A program made the translations under genes and the position numbers. From contig CAVVCQ010000001.1 in the NCBI GenBank assembly GCA_963746805.1, positions 1,240,001 to 1,304,000 on the forward strand: DNA of 64,000 nt. The letters are read 5' to 3'. Positions 56,500 through 64,000 of the stretch are shown here, in pieces; within the stretch, counting starts at the first letter, position 1; every line of letters starts with the position of its first letter. The notes under the pieces were generated by a model. That model made no database searches. It saw nothing but the letters and a program-made list of their open reading frames with translations, and was not told the DNA's origin. The DNA is from DATHTC01 sp963746805. GTDB lineage: Bacteria > Actinomycetota > Thermoleophilia > Gaiellales > Gaiellaceae.

Positions 56500-58547
56500 G
56501 CCTTGACCTCTTCCTTCTCCTTCGCGAACTCGGCCATGACCTTCTGGGCGATGTGCGGCGGCACCTCCTCGTAGCGGAGGAAGTGCATGTGGTAGTCGCC
56601 GCGGCCGCCGGTGAGCGACGTCAGCGACTGGGAGTAGGTCAGCACCTCCGCCATCGGCACCTCGGCCTTGATCGCCGTCATCCCACCCGTCGGCTCCATC
56701 CCGGAGAGCCGCGCGCGGCGTGAGTTGAGATCGCCGTTCACGGCGCCGACGGCCTCGTCGGGCACGACCACCTCCACCTCCATGATCGGCTCGAGCAGCA
56801 CCGGGTCCGCCTTCGCGTAGGCGTCCTTGAAGGCCATCGAGCCGGCGATCTTGAACGCCATCTCGGAGGAGTCGACGTTGTGGTACTGCCCGTCGACGAG
56901 GAGGACGCGCACACCCTGGACGGGAGCGCCGGCGAGCTCGCCGCGCGCCATCGCCTCCTGGATTCCCTTGTTGACCGCGGGTCTGAAGCTTTGCGGGATC
57001 ACGCCGCCGACGATCTTGTCGACGAACTCGTACCCCTCGTGACCGTCGATCGGCTCGAGCACGATCTCGCAGTCGCCGAACTGGCCGCGGCCGCCCGTCT
57101 GCTTCTTGTAGCGGTGGCGCGCCCGGGACTCCTTGCGGATCGTCTCGAGGTACGGGACCCGCGGCTGATGCAGCTCGACGTCGACCCCGAAGCGGTTCTT
57201 GAGACGGTCGACCGCGACCTCGACGTGCATCTGGCTCATCCCCGAGACCAACAGCTCGCTCGTCTGCGCGTCGCGGCGGATGACAAGGGTCGGGTCCTCC
57301 TCCGAGAGGCGGCGAAGCGAGGTCGCGAGCTTCTCCTCCTCCCCGCGCGCCCTCGGCTCGATCGCGAAGCTCATCACCGGCTCGGGGAAGCCGATCTCGG
57401 GCGGCGGCACGTTGTACTCCGCGTCGACGAGCAGGTCGCCGGTCAGCGTGTCCTTCAGCTTCGCGACCGCGGCGATGTCCCCCTCGCCCACCTCCGTCTC
57501 GTTGGTGTGGTCCTTCCCCTGCATCACGAGCAGCGGGCCGAGGCGTTCCTTCTCGTGCGTGCGCTCGTTCACGATCGTCGAGTCGCTGCGGAACGAGCCC
57601 TTGAGCACGCGGAACATCGTGATGCGCCCGGTGAAGGGGTCCGCGATCGTCTTGAAGACGAAGGCTGCAGCATCCGGCTCGTCGAGGTTGATCGGCGGAC
57701 CCTTCTTCTTCGGCGACGGGACGCCCTCGACGAGCAGGTCGAGCAGCGCGGTCGTGCCGAGGTTCTTCGTCGCGACGGCGCACCCGACGGGGAACACCTC
57801 GCCGCGCGTGACCGCGTCCTTGAGCGCGTGCGCGACGTCCTCGACGGGGAGCTCCTGGCCCTCGAGGTAGCGCTCCATCAGCGCCTCGTCGGCCTGCACC
57901 ACCTCGTCGAGGAGCTTCTCGCGGTATTCCCGGACCTGGTCGGCCATGTCGGCCGGGATCTCCGTCGGCTCTCCCTCCTTGCCGCCGTCCGGGCTCGTGT
58001 AGGCGCACAGGTGCAGGAGGTCGACGATCCCCGTGAGCTCGTGCTCCGAGCCGATGGGCAGGTGCACGGCGACGCAGCGCTCGGACAGCTGGCTCTGCAT
58101 CGCCTCGAGCGTGCGGAAGAAGTCGGCGCGCTCGCGGTCGAGCATGTTCACGACGCAGACGCGCGAGATGCCGAGGTCGTCCGCGCGCCGCCAGAGGCGC
58201 GACGTCCCGACCTCGACGCCCATGACGCCGCTGAGGACGAAGACCGCGCCCTCGACCACGCGCAACGCGGAGAGCGCGTCACCCTGGAAGCCCGGGTCGC
58301 CGGGGGCGTCGACCAGGTTCAGCTTGCGCCCCTGCCACTCGGCATGGCAGACCGACGCGGACAGCGACATCGAGCGTCGGTGCTCCTCGTCGTCCCAGTC
58401 CGAGACCGTCGAGGCGGCGTCGATCGTGCCGAGCCGGTTGACCTGGCCGCTCTGGAACAGCATGGCCTCGACGAGCGAGGTCTTCCCCGTCCCGCGATGC
58501 CCCACGACGGCGACGTTGCGGATCTTGCCGGGCTCGACTACGGCCAT
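56496..58547 (-). CDS. EF-G-like translational GTPase (FusA paralogue)
   Basis: A 683-aa protein with the five-domain EF-G layout. The G1 motif is VGHRGTGKTSLVEAM instead of the canonical AHIDAGKT of EF-G. G3 is DAPGDPGF rather than DTPGH, and G4 is VNMLDRERADFF rather than NKMD. Domain II/III and IV blocks are present (KNLGTTALLDLLVEGVPSP, RVPYLETIRKESRARHRYKKQTGGRGQFGD, GIQEAMARGELAGAPVQGVRVLL). Such divergent paralogues (elongation factor G-like, FusA2 types) occur in actinobacteria; their role in translation, recycling or stress is not settled. ATG 58547 follows CGAGGAGG. Confidence 0.88.
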   Translation of the reverse strand: MAVVEPGKIRNVAVVGHRGTGKTSLVEAMLFQSGQVNRLGTIDAASTVSDWDDEEHRRSMSLSASVCHAEWQGRKLNLVDAPGDPGFQGDALSALRVVEGAVFVLSGVMGVEVGTSRLWRRADDLGISRVCVVNMLDRERADFFRTLEAMQSQLSERCVAVHLPIGSEHELTGIVDLLHLCAYTSPDGGKEGEPTEIPADMADQVREYREKLLDEVVQADEALMERYLEGQELPVEDVAHALKDAVTRGEVFPVGCAVATKNLGTTALLDLLVEGVPSPKKKGPPINLDEPDAAAFVFKTIADPFTGRITMFRVLKGSFRSDSTIVNERTHEKERLGPLLVMQGKDHTNETEVGEGDIAAVAKLKDTLTGDLLVDAEYNVPPPEIGFPEPVMSFAIEPRARGEEEKLATSLRRLSEEDPTLVIRRDAQTSELLVSGMSQMHVEVAVDRLKNRFGVDVELHQPRVPYLETIRKESRARHRYKKQTGGRGQFGDCEIVLEPIDGHEGYEFVDKIVGGVIPQSFRPAVNKGIQEAMARGELAGAPVQGVRVLLVDGQYHNVDSSEMAFKIAGSMAFKDAYAKADPVLLEPIMEVEVVVPDEAVGAVNGDLNSRRARLSGMEPTGGMTAIKAEVPMAEVLTYSQSLTSLTGGRGDYHMHFLRYEEVPPHIAQKVMAEFAKEKEEVKA

Positions 58548-58591
58548 CAGCTGGCGTCCTCCTCGGTTGCGGCTTGGATTCGGGGAGGATC

Positions 58592-58759
58592 CTAGTGCCC
58601 CGTCCAGTGATGCCGTCGCGCTTCTGGGTCGCGAGCACCAAGCCAGAGGCCGCACTCGTCCGCAGCCAAGGCCGGGCGCCTTGGCAAGGGCGAGGGTGGA
58701 CTCTGGCGCAGCGTGATCGCGGGCCAGAACGCGGCATGCATCGCTGGACGGGGCACTAG
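58592..58759. repeat. 168-bp long hairpin element (MITE-like or structured RNA)
   Basis: The ends CTAGTGCCCCGTCCAG (58592-58607) and CTGGACGGGGCACTAG (58744-58759) are perfect complements. Pairing continues inward in one register: GATGC with GCATC (58609/58742), TTCTGG with CCAGAA (58622/58729), CGCGA with TCGCG (58630/58721), GCCAGAG with CTCTGGC (58642/58707), capped by GCCAAGGC with GCCTTGGC (58665/58685). The whole forms a single long stem between the sigma-factor and EF-G-like genes, and its right end includes the sigma-factor stop codon. It carries no gene. Confidence 0.75.
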
Positions 58760-59535
58760 TCCAGGGCGGCCCGGCTCGGCGCTCCAGCCAGACGGGCCTT
58801 CAGGCGCAGGATCGCCTTCGTGTGCAGCTGCGAGACGCGCGATTCCGTCACGCCCAGGACCTCGCCGATCTCGCGCAGCGTCAGCTCCTCGTAGTAGTAG
58901 AGGGTGACGACGAGCTTCTCCCGCTCCGGCAGCCGCGAGATCGCCTCGGCGATCGCCTCGCGCATCTCCGTCTCGTCGAGCGCGGACTGCGGGTTCGGGC
59001 CCTGCTCGTCCTCGATCGTGTCGATGAGGGCGATCTGGTCGCCACCGGCCGACACGGTCCAGAGCTCGTCGAGGGCCGCGATCGAGGTGCGCCCGATCTC
59101 GGACAGGCTCTCGTTGAGCTCGTCCTCGGTGACCCCGAGCTTCCCCGAGATCTCCTCGTCCGTTGGCGCGCGGCCGAGCTTGCTCTCGAGGTCGGCGATC
59201 GCACGCTCGATCTCGCGGGCGCGCGAGCGGACGGAGCGCGGCACCCAGTCGAGCGCGCGCAGCTCGTCGATGATCGAGCCCTTGATGCGGGCGATCGCGT
59301 AGGTCTCGAACTTGATGTCCCGGTCCGGGTCGAAGCGCTCGATCGCCCCGATCAGGCCGAGGAGGCCGTACGAGACCAGGTCGTCGTCGTCCACGTGCGC
59401 GGGGAGGCCGCTGCCGAGGCGCCCGGCCACGTACTTCACGAGCGGCGCGTACGTGAGGATCAGCCGGTCGCGGACCTTCGGGTCCTTCGAGCGGCGGTAC
59501 TCGCGCCAGAGCTGGGTGGTGTCCTGGGCTGCCAC
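58756..59535 (-). CDS. FliA/WhiG-family RNA polymerase sigma factor
   Basis: A 259-aa sigma-70 family protein with regions 2, 3 and 4. Region 2 contains LVSYGLLGLIGAIERFDPDRDIKFETYAIARIKGSIIDELR. Region 3 follows after VPRSVRSRAREIERAIADLESKLGRAPTDEEI. Region 4 has EREKLVVTLYYYEELTLREIGEVLGVTESRVSQLHTKAILRL. This matches FliA/WhiG/SigD sigma factors, which drive motility genes or sporulation. No flagellar genes are in the window. Start GTG 59535. Its stop lies in the right arm of the hairpin element. Confidence 0.92.
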   Translation of the reverse strand: MAAQDTTQLWREYRRSKDPKVRDRLILTYAPLVKYVAGRLGSGLPAHVDDDDLVSYGLLGLIGAIERFDPDRDIKFETYAIARIKGSIIDELRALDWVPRSVRSRAREIERAIADLESKLGRAPTDEEISGKLGVTEDELNESLSEIGRTSIAALDELWTVSAGGDQIALIDTIEDEQGPNPQSALDETEMREAIAEAISRLPEREKLVVTLYYYEELTLREIGEVLGVTESRVSQLHTKAILRLKARLAGAPSRAALD

Positions 59536-59568
59536 GCGGGAAGAATACGAGGTGCTTCCGTCTTTTCC

Positions 59569-59757
59569 TCAGTGCGGCCGCAGCGCGCGGAGGGCGAGGG
59601 ACAGGAGCCAGAGGCCGATCGCGGCGGCCGCGACGGCGACGATCCACGCGGCGGGGCCCTCCGCGCTCGACGCCGAGGCGACGGCGATGCCGGCGAACAT
59701 GCCGCCGAGGACGAAGAAGAGGACGCCGAGCGCGCGGCGCTGGGAGGGGGCCTGCAC
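59569..59757 (-). CDS. Small two-helix membrane protein
   Basis: A 62-aa protein from GTG 59757. It has a short basic start (VQAPSQRRA), helix 1 LGVLFFVLGGMFAGIAVASA, a short loop, helix 2 AWIVAVAAAAIGLWLLSLAL and a basic end (RALRPH). It lies 33 bases upstream of the sigma-factor gene on the same strand and may be co-transcribed. Unrecognised. Confidence 0.6.
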   Translation of the reverse strand: MQAPSQRRALGVLFFVLGGMFAGIAVASASSAEGPAAWIVAVAAAAIGLWLLSLALRALRPH

Positions 59758-59810
59758 GCGGCGCAGGCTACTCGCCGCCGCGGCCGGGGCTACACTCAGA
59801 GCCGCAGCCC

Positions 59811-59883
59811 AGGGGTGTAGCTCAATTGGTAGAGCACCGGTCTCCAAAACCGGAGGTTCAGAGTTCGAGTCTCTGCGCCCCTG
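59811..59883 (+). tRNA. tRNA-Trp(CCA)
   Basis: A complete 73-nt cloverleaf: acceptor AGGGGTG/CGCCCCT, D-arm AGCTCAATTGGTAGAGCA, anticodon loop CTCCAAA with anticodon CCA, T-arm CAGAGTTCGAGTCTCTG, discriminator G. No encoded CCA. The usual secE-nusG neighbours do not follow; accessory genes do. Confidence 0.96.
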
Positions 59884-59899
59884 TAGGCTAGATCAAGCG

Positions 59900-59925
59900 A
59901 AAAGCCCCGGATTTCCGGGGCTTTT
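59900..59925 (+). terminator. Rho-independent terminator after tRNA-Trp
   Basis: AAAAGCCCCGGA and TCCGGGGCTTTT form a long stem with a tight loop and end in a T-run, 16 bases after the tRNA. Beyond it the gene-free stretch 59926-60106 has two copies of CTGGTGCAAT but no gene. Confidence 0.85.
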
Positions 59926-60106
59926 CCATTCCGTCTGTTCCACCAAGTTCTTCCGCCTGGTGCCGCTGGAAACCGCTGCAATCGGGATACGACTGGTGCA
60001 ATACTGGTGCAATCCTTGTTGGTGCCCACGGTGGCAACAGGCGCAGATGCGGACGAAACGCAAGAGAACGTTGAGACGCAGGACGCGGCGAGTGCGACGC
60101 CGGGGC

Positions 60107-60674
60107 TCAGTCAGCGTCGATCAGCCGCTTCACCCGCTGGCGGCCGATGACGAGCTCCGAGTGCGGGCCGGCCGCCAACGGCCAACCGGGCGGCGCCGAG
60201 GTGGACAGACACCCCGGCGCCGCTGCAGGCGTCCTCCTTGAATCGCTCGACGCCCTTTGTCTGCTCGGGGACGATCACCGGCTCGACCCCGCCGAAGGCC
60301 ACGTATGTGTATCCCTTTGCGACGCCGTCCGTCCCCGGCTCCCCCTGCGGTCCTGGCGTACCTGAAGCACCAGGCTGGCCAGGGTCCCCCTTGTCGCCGG
60401 TAGGCCCTGGAATCCCCTGCTGCCCCTGAATGCCCTGGATGCCTTGGATCCCCTGCGGACCTTGTACATTCCAGGTCGCTGCCCGCTCAGTTGCCTTGCA
60501 TGACTGGCCGGCATTGACCAGGCGCATGCTGCCGTTCGAGTTGCTGACGCACGCGGTCAGCGTTTCGTCGCTTGCCAGTTGGCCGGTCGCAAGCGCGATA
60601 CCGGCCGCGCCCGCAAAGATGGATGCGGCAGCGAGCGCAACGCGCCCAGCTTGACGCCGCAGAAACACTTTCAT
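60107..60674 (-). CDS. Secreted collagen-like protein, probable one-base insertion near 3' end
   Basis: Exported protein of about 188 aa. ATG 60674 follows GGGGAGACAG. The signal peptide is RQAGRVALAAASIFAGAAGIALA. A two-cysteine segment (LTACVSNSNGSMRLVNAGQSCKATERAATW) leads into collagen-like triplets (GPQGIQGIQGIQGQQGIPGPTGDKGDPGQPG and more, about residues 71-113), then a short globular end. Just after DACSGAG the literal frame becomes unlike protein and stops at 60111. Shifting by one base in a G4 run gives CLSTSAPPGW and ELVIGRQRVKRLIDAD, stopping at 60107, which looks native. Same architecture as the protein at 37953. Confidence 0.75.
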
Positions 60675-60870
60675 CTGTCTCCCCTCGATTGGTGGCCCCG
60701 TGGAGAGATAACCGGGAAAGGTTCCGCTGTCTATGGGCCGACCGACCCATTCCGGCCGAGCGGGGCTAGGGGTATTGACCCGATCGTGTCCTAGCGGGCG
60801 AGGAGAGGACACGACACGCTCCGGGATACGGCGATCACCGTTGATTGCCTGACAACACCGAAGGGACGCA

Positions 60871-61188
60871 ATGCGCAAGCTCATCATCACCGCCACCGCG
60901 ATTGCGGCGCTCGCGATTCCGACCGCTGCCATGGCTGCCGCGCCCGACGCTTCGGCGCAGCCCCACGGCACAAACGCCGTGTCAGCGATGCCGCCGTTCT
61001 ACAAGAACTGCTCCAACTTGAACGCCAAGTACCCGCACGGTGTGGGCAAGGCAAAGGCCGTCGATAGGTCAGAGTCGGGCGACCCGGTCACGACGTTCAA
61101 GCGCAGCACGGCGCTCTACAACAAGGCGATGTCGTACAACCGTGGGCTCGACCGTGACAAGGACGGCGTCGCCTGTGAGAAGGCATAG
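60871..61188 (+). CDS. Secreted excalibur calcium-binding domain protein
   Basis: A 105-aa exported protein. The signal peptide is RKLIITATAIAALAIPTAAMAA. The C-terminal half is an excalibur domain: FYKNCSNLNAKYPHGVGKAKAVDRS, ending in DRDKDGVACEK, the DxDxDGxxCE signature, with two cysteines. Such domains bind calcium at the surface and are common as stand-alone proteins in Gram-positives. The DUF4236 gene begins 4 bases after its stop. Confidence 0.88.
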   Translation: MRKLIITATAIAALAIPTAAMAAAPDASAQPHGTNAVSAMPPFYKNCSNLNAKYPHGVGKAKAVDRSESGDPVTTFKRSTALYNKAMSYNRGLDRDKDGVACEKA

Positions 61189-61191
61189 CCG

Positions 61192-61368
61192 ATGGGCTTC
61201 GGGTATCGGAAGCGAACGAAGATCGCTCCGGGGCTGTTCGCGAACTTCTCCAAGAGCGGCGTCGGGTTCAGCGTCGGCAGGCGAGGCGCAAGCGTGAGCC
61301 AGAGCGCCCGCGGCCGCAAGCAGGTGTCGCTGGGCTGGAAGGGCTTGTTCTGGAGGAAGCGTCTCTAG
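61192..61368 (+). CDS. Short DUF4236-domain protein
   Basis: A 58-aa protein from ATG 61192: GFGYRKRTKIAPGLFANFSKSGVGFSVGRRG is the typical DUF4236 N-terminal pattern (aromatic-R-K-S/T-x-K-x-APG then LxxSKSGxxxSxGxRG), followed by SVSQSARGRKQVSLGWKGLF. The domain is often found at the N-terminus of larger proteins; here it stands alone. Function unknown. It is directly downstream of the excalibur gene and likely co-transcribed. Confidence 0.75.
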   Translation: MGFGYRKRTKIAPGLFANFSKSGVGFSVGRRGASVSQSARGRKQVSLGWKGLFWRKRL

Positions 61369-61478
61369 CGACGAGCACACGACGCTGGTCGAGCGACGAA
61401 CAATCAATGCGGAGTTTCAACGAGAGCACCCCGCCACGCGCACGAGGTGCTCTTCGTCGTAGGTTGCGCGTGTGATGG

Positions 61479-62009
61479 CTACGTCACGCGAACCTGTCCC
61501 TCGGGTGCGTCGAAAAGTGGAGCATCGAGCTCGGCCGCGTCCGTGCAGGGGATCGGCTCAAAGTTGATAGACGAGAAGCTGATTTGATCGACCGGATCGT
61601 TCGCTGACGTGCCATTATCCACAACAGTTGTCCAGACGTACAGGCCGGCAAGATCGAACACCTCTCCGGTATCGGGATCGGTAAATATCCCACTGGTGAT
61701 CACGCCGCTAACCCACGCTTGGTTGCCTTCAACAACCAGGCAGTCAATGACAGCGTGAAAACCATCTCCGTTAGCAAATCGGTCCGTGTATTGGCCCGAC
61801 ACGCTGCCATCGGCGTACTCTCTCGCAGTGAGAGAGAAATTCCCGTCGCAGCCGGGATGTGTGCCGGCGAGCGCTACGCACGCATCCGGCCCGCCCGCGC
61901 TCACCCCGTGCACGACAGGGCCTGTTGCCCACGCCACCGTGGCCAGAATCAGAGCCACCGTCGCCCCGGCGAGCGAAACACCCACGACCGAGACTACAGA
62001 TCGTTTCAT
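61479..62009 (-). CDS. Secreted hypothetical protein
   Basis: A 176-aa exported protein. ATG 62009 has GGGGAGGACG upstream; the signal peptide is RSVVSVVGVSLAGATVALILATVAWA. The mature part is strand-rich and acidic with four cysteines (PDACVALAGTHPGCDGNF, VIDCLVVEG, IPCTDAAELD), suggesting two disulfides. Phrases such as SLTAREYADGSVSGQYTDRF and DGFHAVIDCLVVEGNQAWVSGVI match a beta-sandwich type seen in many actinobacterial and soil-bacterial secreted hypotheticals. Codons use A/T at position three more than core genes. Function unknown. Confidence 0.65.
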   Translation of the reverse strand: MKRSVVSVVGVSLAGATVALILATVAWATGPVVHGVSAGGPDACVALAGTHPGCDGNFSLTAREYADGSVSGQYTDRFANGDGFHAVIDCLVVEGNQAWVSGVITSGIFTDPDTGEVFDLAGLYVWTTVVDNGTSANDPVDQISFSSINFEPIPCTDAAELDAPLFDAPEGQVRVT

Positions 62010-62335
62010 GCGTCCTCCCCTCTCGGCGATGCAACCCCACGCAGACGGGCTCGTAAGGGCCACCGCCTCGTCGCCGCGTCGATCTTCCTCCTGATTCGTG
62101 GGGGTTGTCAAGCCAGCGCACGTGGCGTTACTACGCACGCCTGTTCGACTGATCCAACGTCCCGAGTGCCGGGAAAACGGCCGACTAGACGCACTCCCGG
62201 CCGCTACCGCGGCTACCGGATCTTCTGAGCCGGGAAGTCCGGGCTCTGGCTCGCCCGGGCTGGACCTACGCCGCTGAAGGTCCTACACTCGACCTGCCTC
62301 ACCGCACCCGTAGCCCGCGACCCAGGAGCGAACAC
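62010..62335. other. Intergenic region, no gene seen
   Basis: 326 bases upstream of the secreted hypothetical gene. It should hold that gene's promoter. GC-rich dyads (GCCGGGAAGTCCGGGC near 62229) are the only structures visible. Confidence 0.45.
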
Positions 62336-62539
62336 TTGAGCGAGGACAAGACGCATCCGAGCGAGGAACCGAGCTCGGCATCCACCGATACGAGCGGGGC
62401 GAGCTCGACGCAGTCCCCCTACACCGGATGCTTCGATGAGGACGGCGACCTCGAACTGTGGATTTCACCGAGCCTGCTCCGGCTGGAAGTGGACGGTGCA
62501 TCGAGCTCGTCAAGCGAACCGCCCACCGGCGGAGCGTGA
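62336..62539 (+). CDS. Serine-rich acidic hypothetical protein
   Basis: A 67-aa frame from TTG 62336, preceded by CAGGAGCG. The sequence is low complexity at the ends (PSEEPSSASTDTSGASSTQSP and ASSSSSEPPTGG) with a short ordered middle (CFDEDGDLELWISPSLLRLEV). It may be an intrinsically disordered small protein. Chance coding cannot be excluded because the start is weak. Confidence 0.4.
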   Translation: MSEDKTHPSEEPSSASTDTSGASSTQSPYTGCFDEDGDLELWISPSLLRLEVDGASSSSSEPPTGGA

Positions 62540-62878
62540 CGCACACGGGCGAGGAGTCGAGCTCGACCAGCCCCGACTTCGAGCCCGAGAGCCGGCGGTC
62601 AGCGCGATCGCTCGGTCGATCGCCCGGTCCCCACCACGAAGCCGGGACTCGGAACGGCGGACCCCGCCCTCCTGCGTGGGGTCGGCTCCTCCCGCGGACG
62701 CGCGCGCGATGTGATCGTTCAGACGCCGCGGCCGTACTCCCACCCCCTCGCTTCACCGATCGGGTCGGGGGCTGGTCGCGGGGGCCCGATCGGGTCGTCA
62801 CCACCTGGAACGGGCGCGTCCCCAAGGGTCTGCACGAACCGAGCCCGCTGAGCTGGCGCGTCGAGGTGACGGGCGTCG
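62540..62878. other. Intergenic region, no gene seen
   Basis: 339 bases between the serine-rich frame and the convergent transporter gene. Frames are arginine/proline-rich and I see no hairpin of terminator quality except GTCCGCCGGCG-type dyads near the transporter stop. Confidence 0.45.
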
Positions 62879-63953
62879 CTAGGACGTCAGCGTCGACGCC
62901 GGCGGACGGGCAGAGTTCCCGTCCGCCGGCGGCTCTGCGCGAAGGGACGCGGCGACAGCGAATACGACCGCCGTCACGGGCACCGCCAGGTAAGCGCCGA
63001 GGATGCCGAAGAGGGACGCGCCCGCCGCGACCGCGAGCAGGATCACCGCCGGGTGCAAGTCGACGGTCCTGCTCTGGATGATCGGCTGGAGGAAGTTGCC
63101 CTCGATGAGTTGCACGGCCAGGACGAGGGCGAGCGTCGCGAGCCCGATCTCCCATCCCTCGTCGGCGAACGCGACGAGGACGGCGACGAGGCCGGAGACG
63201 AACGCGCCGAGGAAGGGGACGAACGCCCCGAGGAAGACGAGGACGGCGAGCGCGAACGCGAGCGGCACGCCGAGGAGCCAGAGGCCGATGCCGATCAGCG
63301 ACGCGTCGATCACGGCGATCAGCGCCGTTCCGCGCACGAAGCCTCCGAGCACGTCCCACGCCCGATGCCCGGCGCGATCGATCGCGGGGCGATTCTCGCT
63401 GGAGAAGCGGCCCAGGATCCACGCCCAGAACTCCGGCCCGTCGCGCAGCACGAAGTACAACATCGCAACAGCGAGTACGAGGCCGGCCAGGAATCCGGCG
63501 CCGGCCTGAAGGCCGGAGGCGAGATAGCCAGAGGCATCGCGCCATGAGTCGGCGAGCGAGGACTCGAGATCCTCTGTGCGGTCGAGAGAGACGTTGAACG
63601 GCTCGCCCTCGAGGATGTCGGCGATCTCGTTCACGGCCAGCGTGAGCGACGCGGCGAGCTCGTCGTACTGCGCCACGACGGAAGCCGTGACGATCGCGAG
63701 GAGAACGCCGACGAACGCGAGCCCGACGAGCAGGGCGAGGGCGGCGGCGGGGCGGTCGAGCTCGTCGTCGGATCGCCACGACGAGGGGCGACAGTGCCGG
63801 TGCGATCGTCAGCGCGACCATGGTGGGCAGGACGATGACCCGGACGTACCACAGCAGCGCGAGCACAGCGAGTAGTGCGGCGACGCAGAGCAGCAGCCGC
63901 CAGGTCCAGCTCGCAGCCCGCTGCAGATTCTCCGGCGGTGGCGAAACATTCAT
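62879..63953 (-). pseudogene. AI-2E/PerM-family transporter, one-base insertion near 5' end
   Basis: From ATG 63953 the frame gives TWRLLLCVAALLAVLALLWYVRVIVLPTMVALTIAPALSPLVVAIR. Near 63767 it slips by one base; reading then continues DELDRPAAALALLVGLAFVGVLLAIVTASVVAQYDELAASL and on to the end at 62879. The second part has the AI-2E/UPF0118 landmarks: FLAGLVLAVAMLYFVLRDGPEFW, GGFVRGTALIAVIDASLIGIGLWLLGVPLAFALAVLVFLGAFVPFLGAFVSG and HPAVILLAVAAGASLFGILGAYLAVPVTAV. Total about 357 aa, the family's usual length. Family members are permease-like proteins of varied substrate (including Na+/H+ exchange). One removed base restores the gene. Confidence 0.72.
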
Positions 63954-64000
63954 ACGAGACTCACTGTCGCGTCGGCCTCGACACGCGACTCGCCGCCGCA

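Overview
The window is very GC-rich and gene-dense, with many GTG starts, 4-bp start/stop overlaps and almost exclusively G or C at third codon positions in the core genes. That style, with a FliA/WhiG-type sigma factor, an excalibur-domain protein, several secreted collagen-like or subtilase proteins and actinobacterial-looking small membrane proteins, points to an actinobacterium, most likely a deep-branching soil lineage such as Thermoleophilia (Gaiellales/Solirubrobacterales). The class assignment is inference. No rRNA is present; two tRNAs are (Gly-GCC at 47307-47380 and Trp-CCA at 59811-59883).

Layout. 1-8 kb: a reductive pyrimidine (or hydantoin) degradation cluster. An MFS permease and an M20 N-carbamoyl-amino-acid amidohydrolase lie on the minus strand; a NitT/TauT/ThiY-like ABC importer and a dihydropyrimidinase lie on the plus strand. 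A CoA-acylating methylmalonate-semialdehyde dehydrogenase (13.3-14.8 kb) and a class III omega-aminotransferase (22.9-24.3 kb) could take beta-alanine or beta-aminoisobutyrate on to acetyl- or propionyl-CoA. 8-18 kb: a frameshifted secreted protein, a DUF4242 protein, a large LuxR-family ATPase regulator, an RNB-domain nuclease and a secreted subtilase with five C-terminal repeats. 18-23 kb: an RraB-like protein and a complete CUT1-type ABC importer. 24-30 kb: a tandem-cyclase protein, a CrtI-like oxidoreductase, small zinc-ribbon and DUF4177 proteins, a Lon-N-domain protein and a GT39-like membrane glycosyltransferase. 30-35 kb: a single-domain LuxR HTH protein, a 31-residue membrane peptide, a second subtilase with tryptophan-rich pentapeptide repeats, and another GT39-like protein. 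34.8-36 kb: an arsR/arsC pair followed by the remains of an aquaporin and a metallophosphoesterase gene.

38.8-47.3 kb looks like a small genomic island. A 43-bp copy of the 3' part of tRNA-Gly (38811-38853) lies in direct orientation with the intact tRNA-Gly, and between them sit CorA, two PAP2 phosphatases (one fused to a lipid kinase), YihY, a PhoD-like phosphatase and small stress-type membrane proteins, with looser codon use and no integrase. 47.4-59.8 kb returns to core-like genes: RNase H-like, CutA/NIF3-like, M23 peptidase, aldehyde dehydrogenase, AceK divergent from isocitrate dehydrogenase, PadR, amidase, an EF-G-like GTPase, and the sigma factor. A 168-bp near-perfect hairpin lies between the last two. 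Downstream of tRNA-Trp is a string of small secreted or accessory proteins, and the window ends with an AI-2E/PerM-type transporter.

Nine genes carry ten reading-frame breaks, and every one fits a one-base insertion, never a one-base deletion. This one-sided pattern suggests consensus errors at least as much as gene decay, so calls marked pseudogene here should be read with that in mind.
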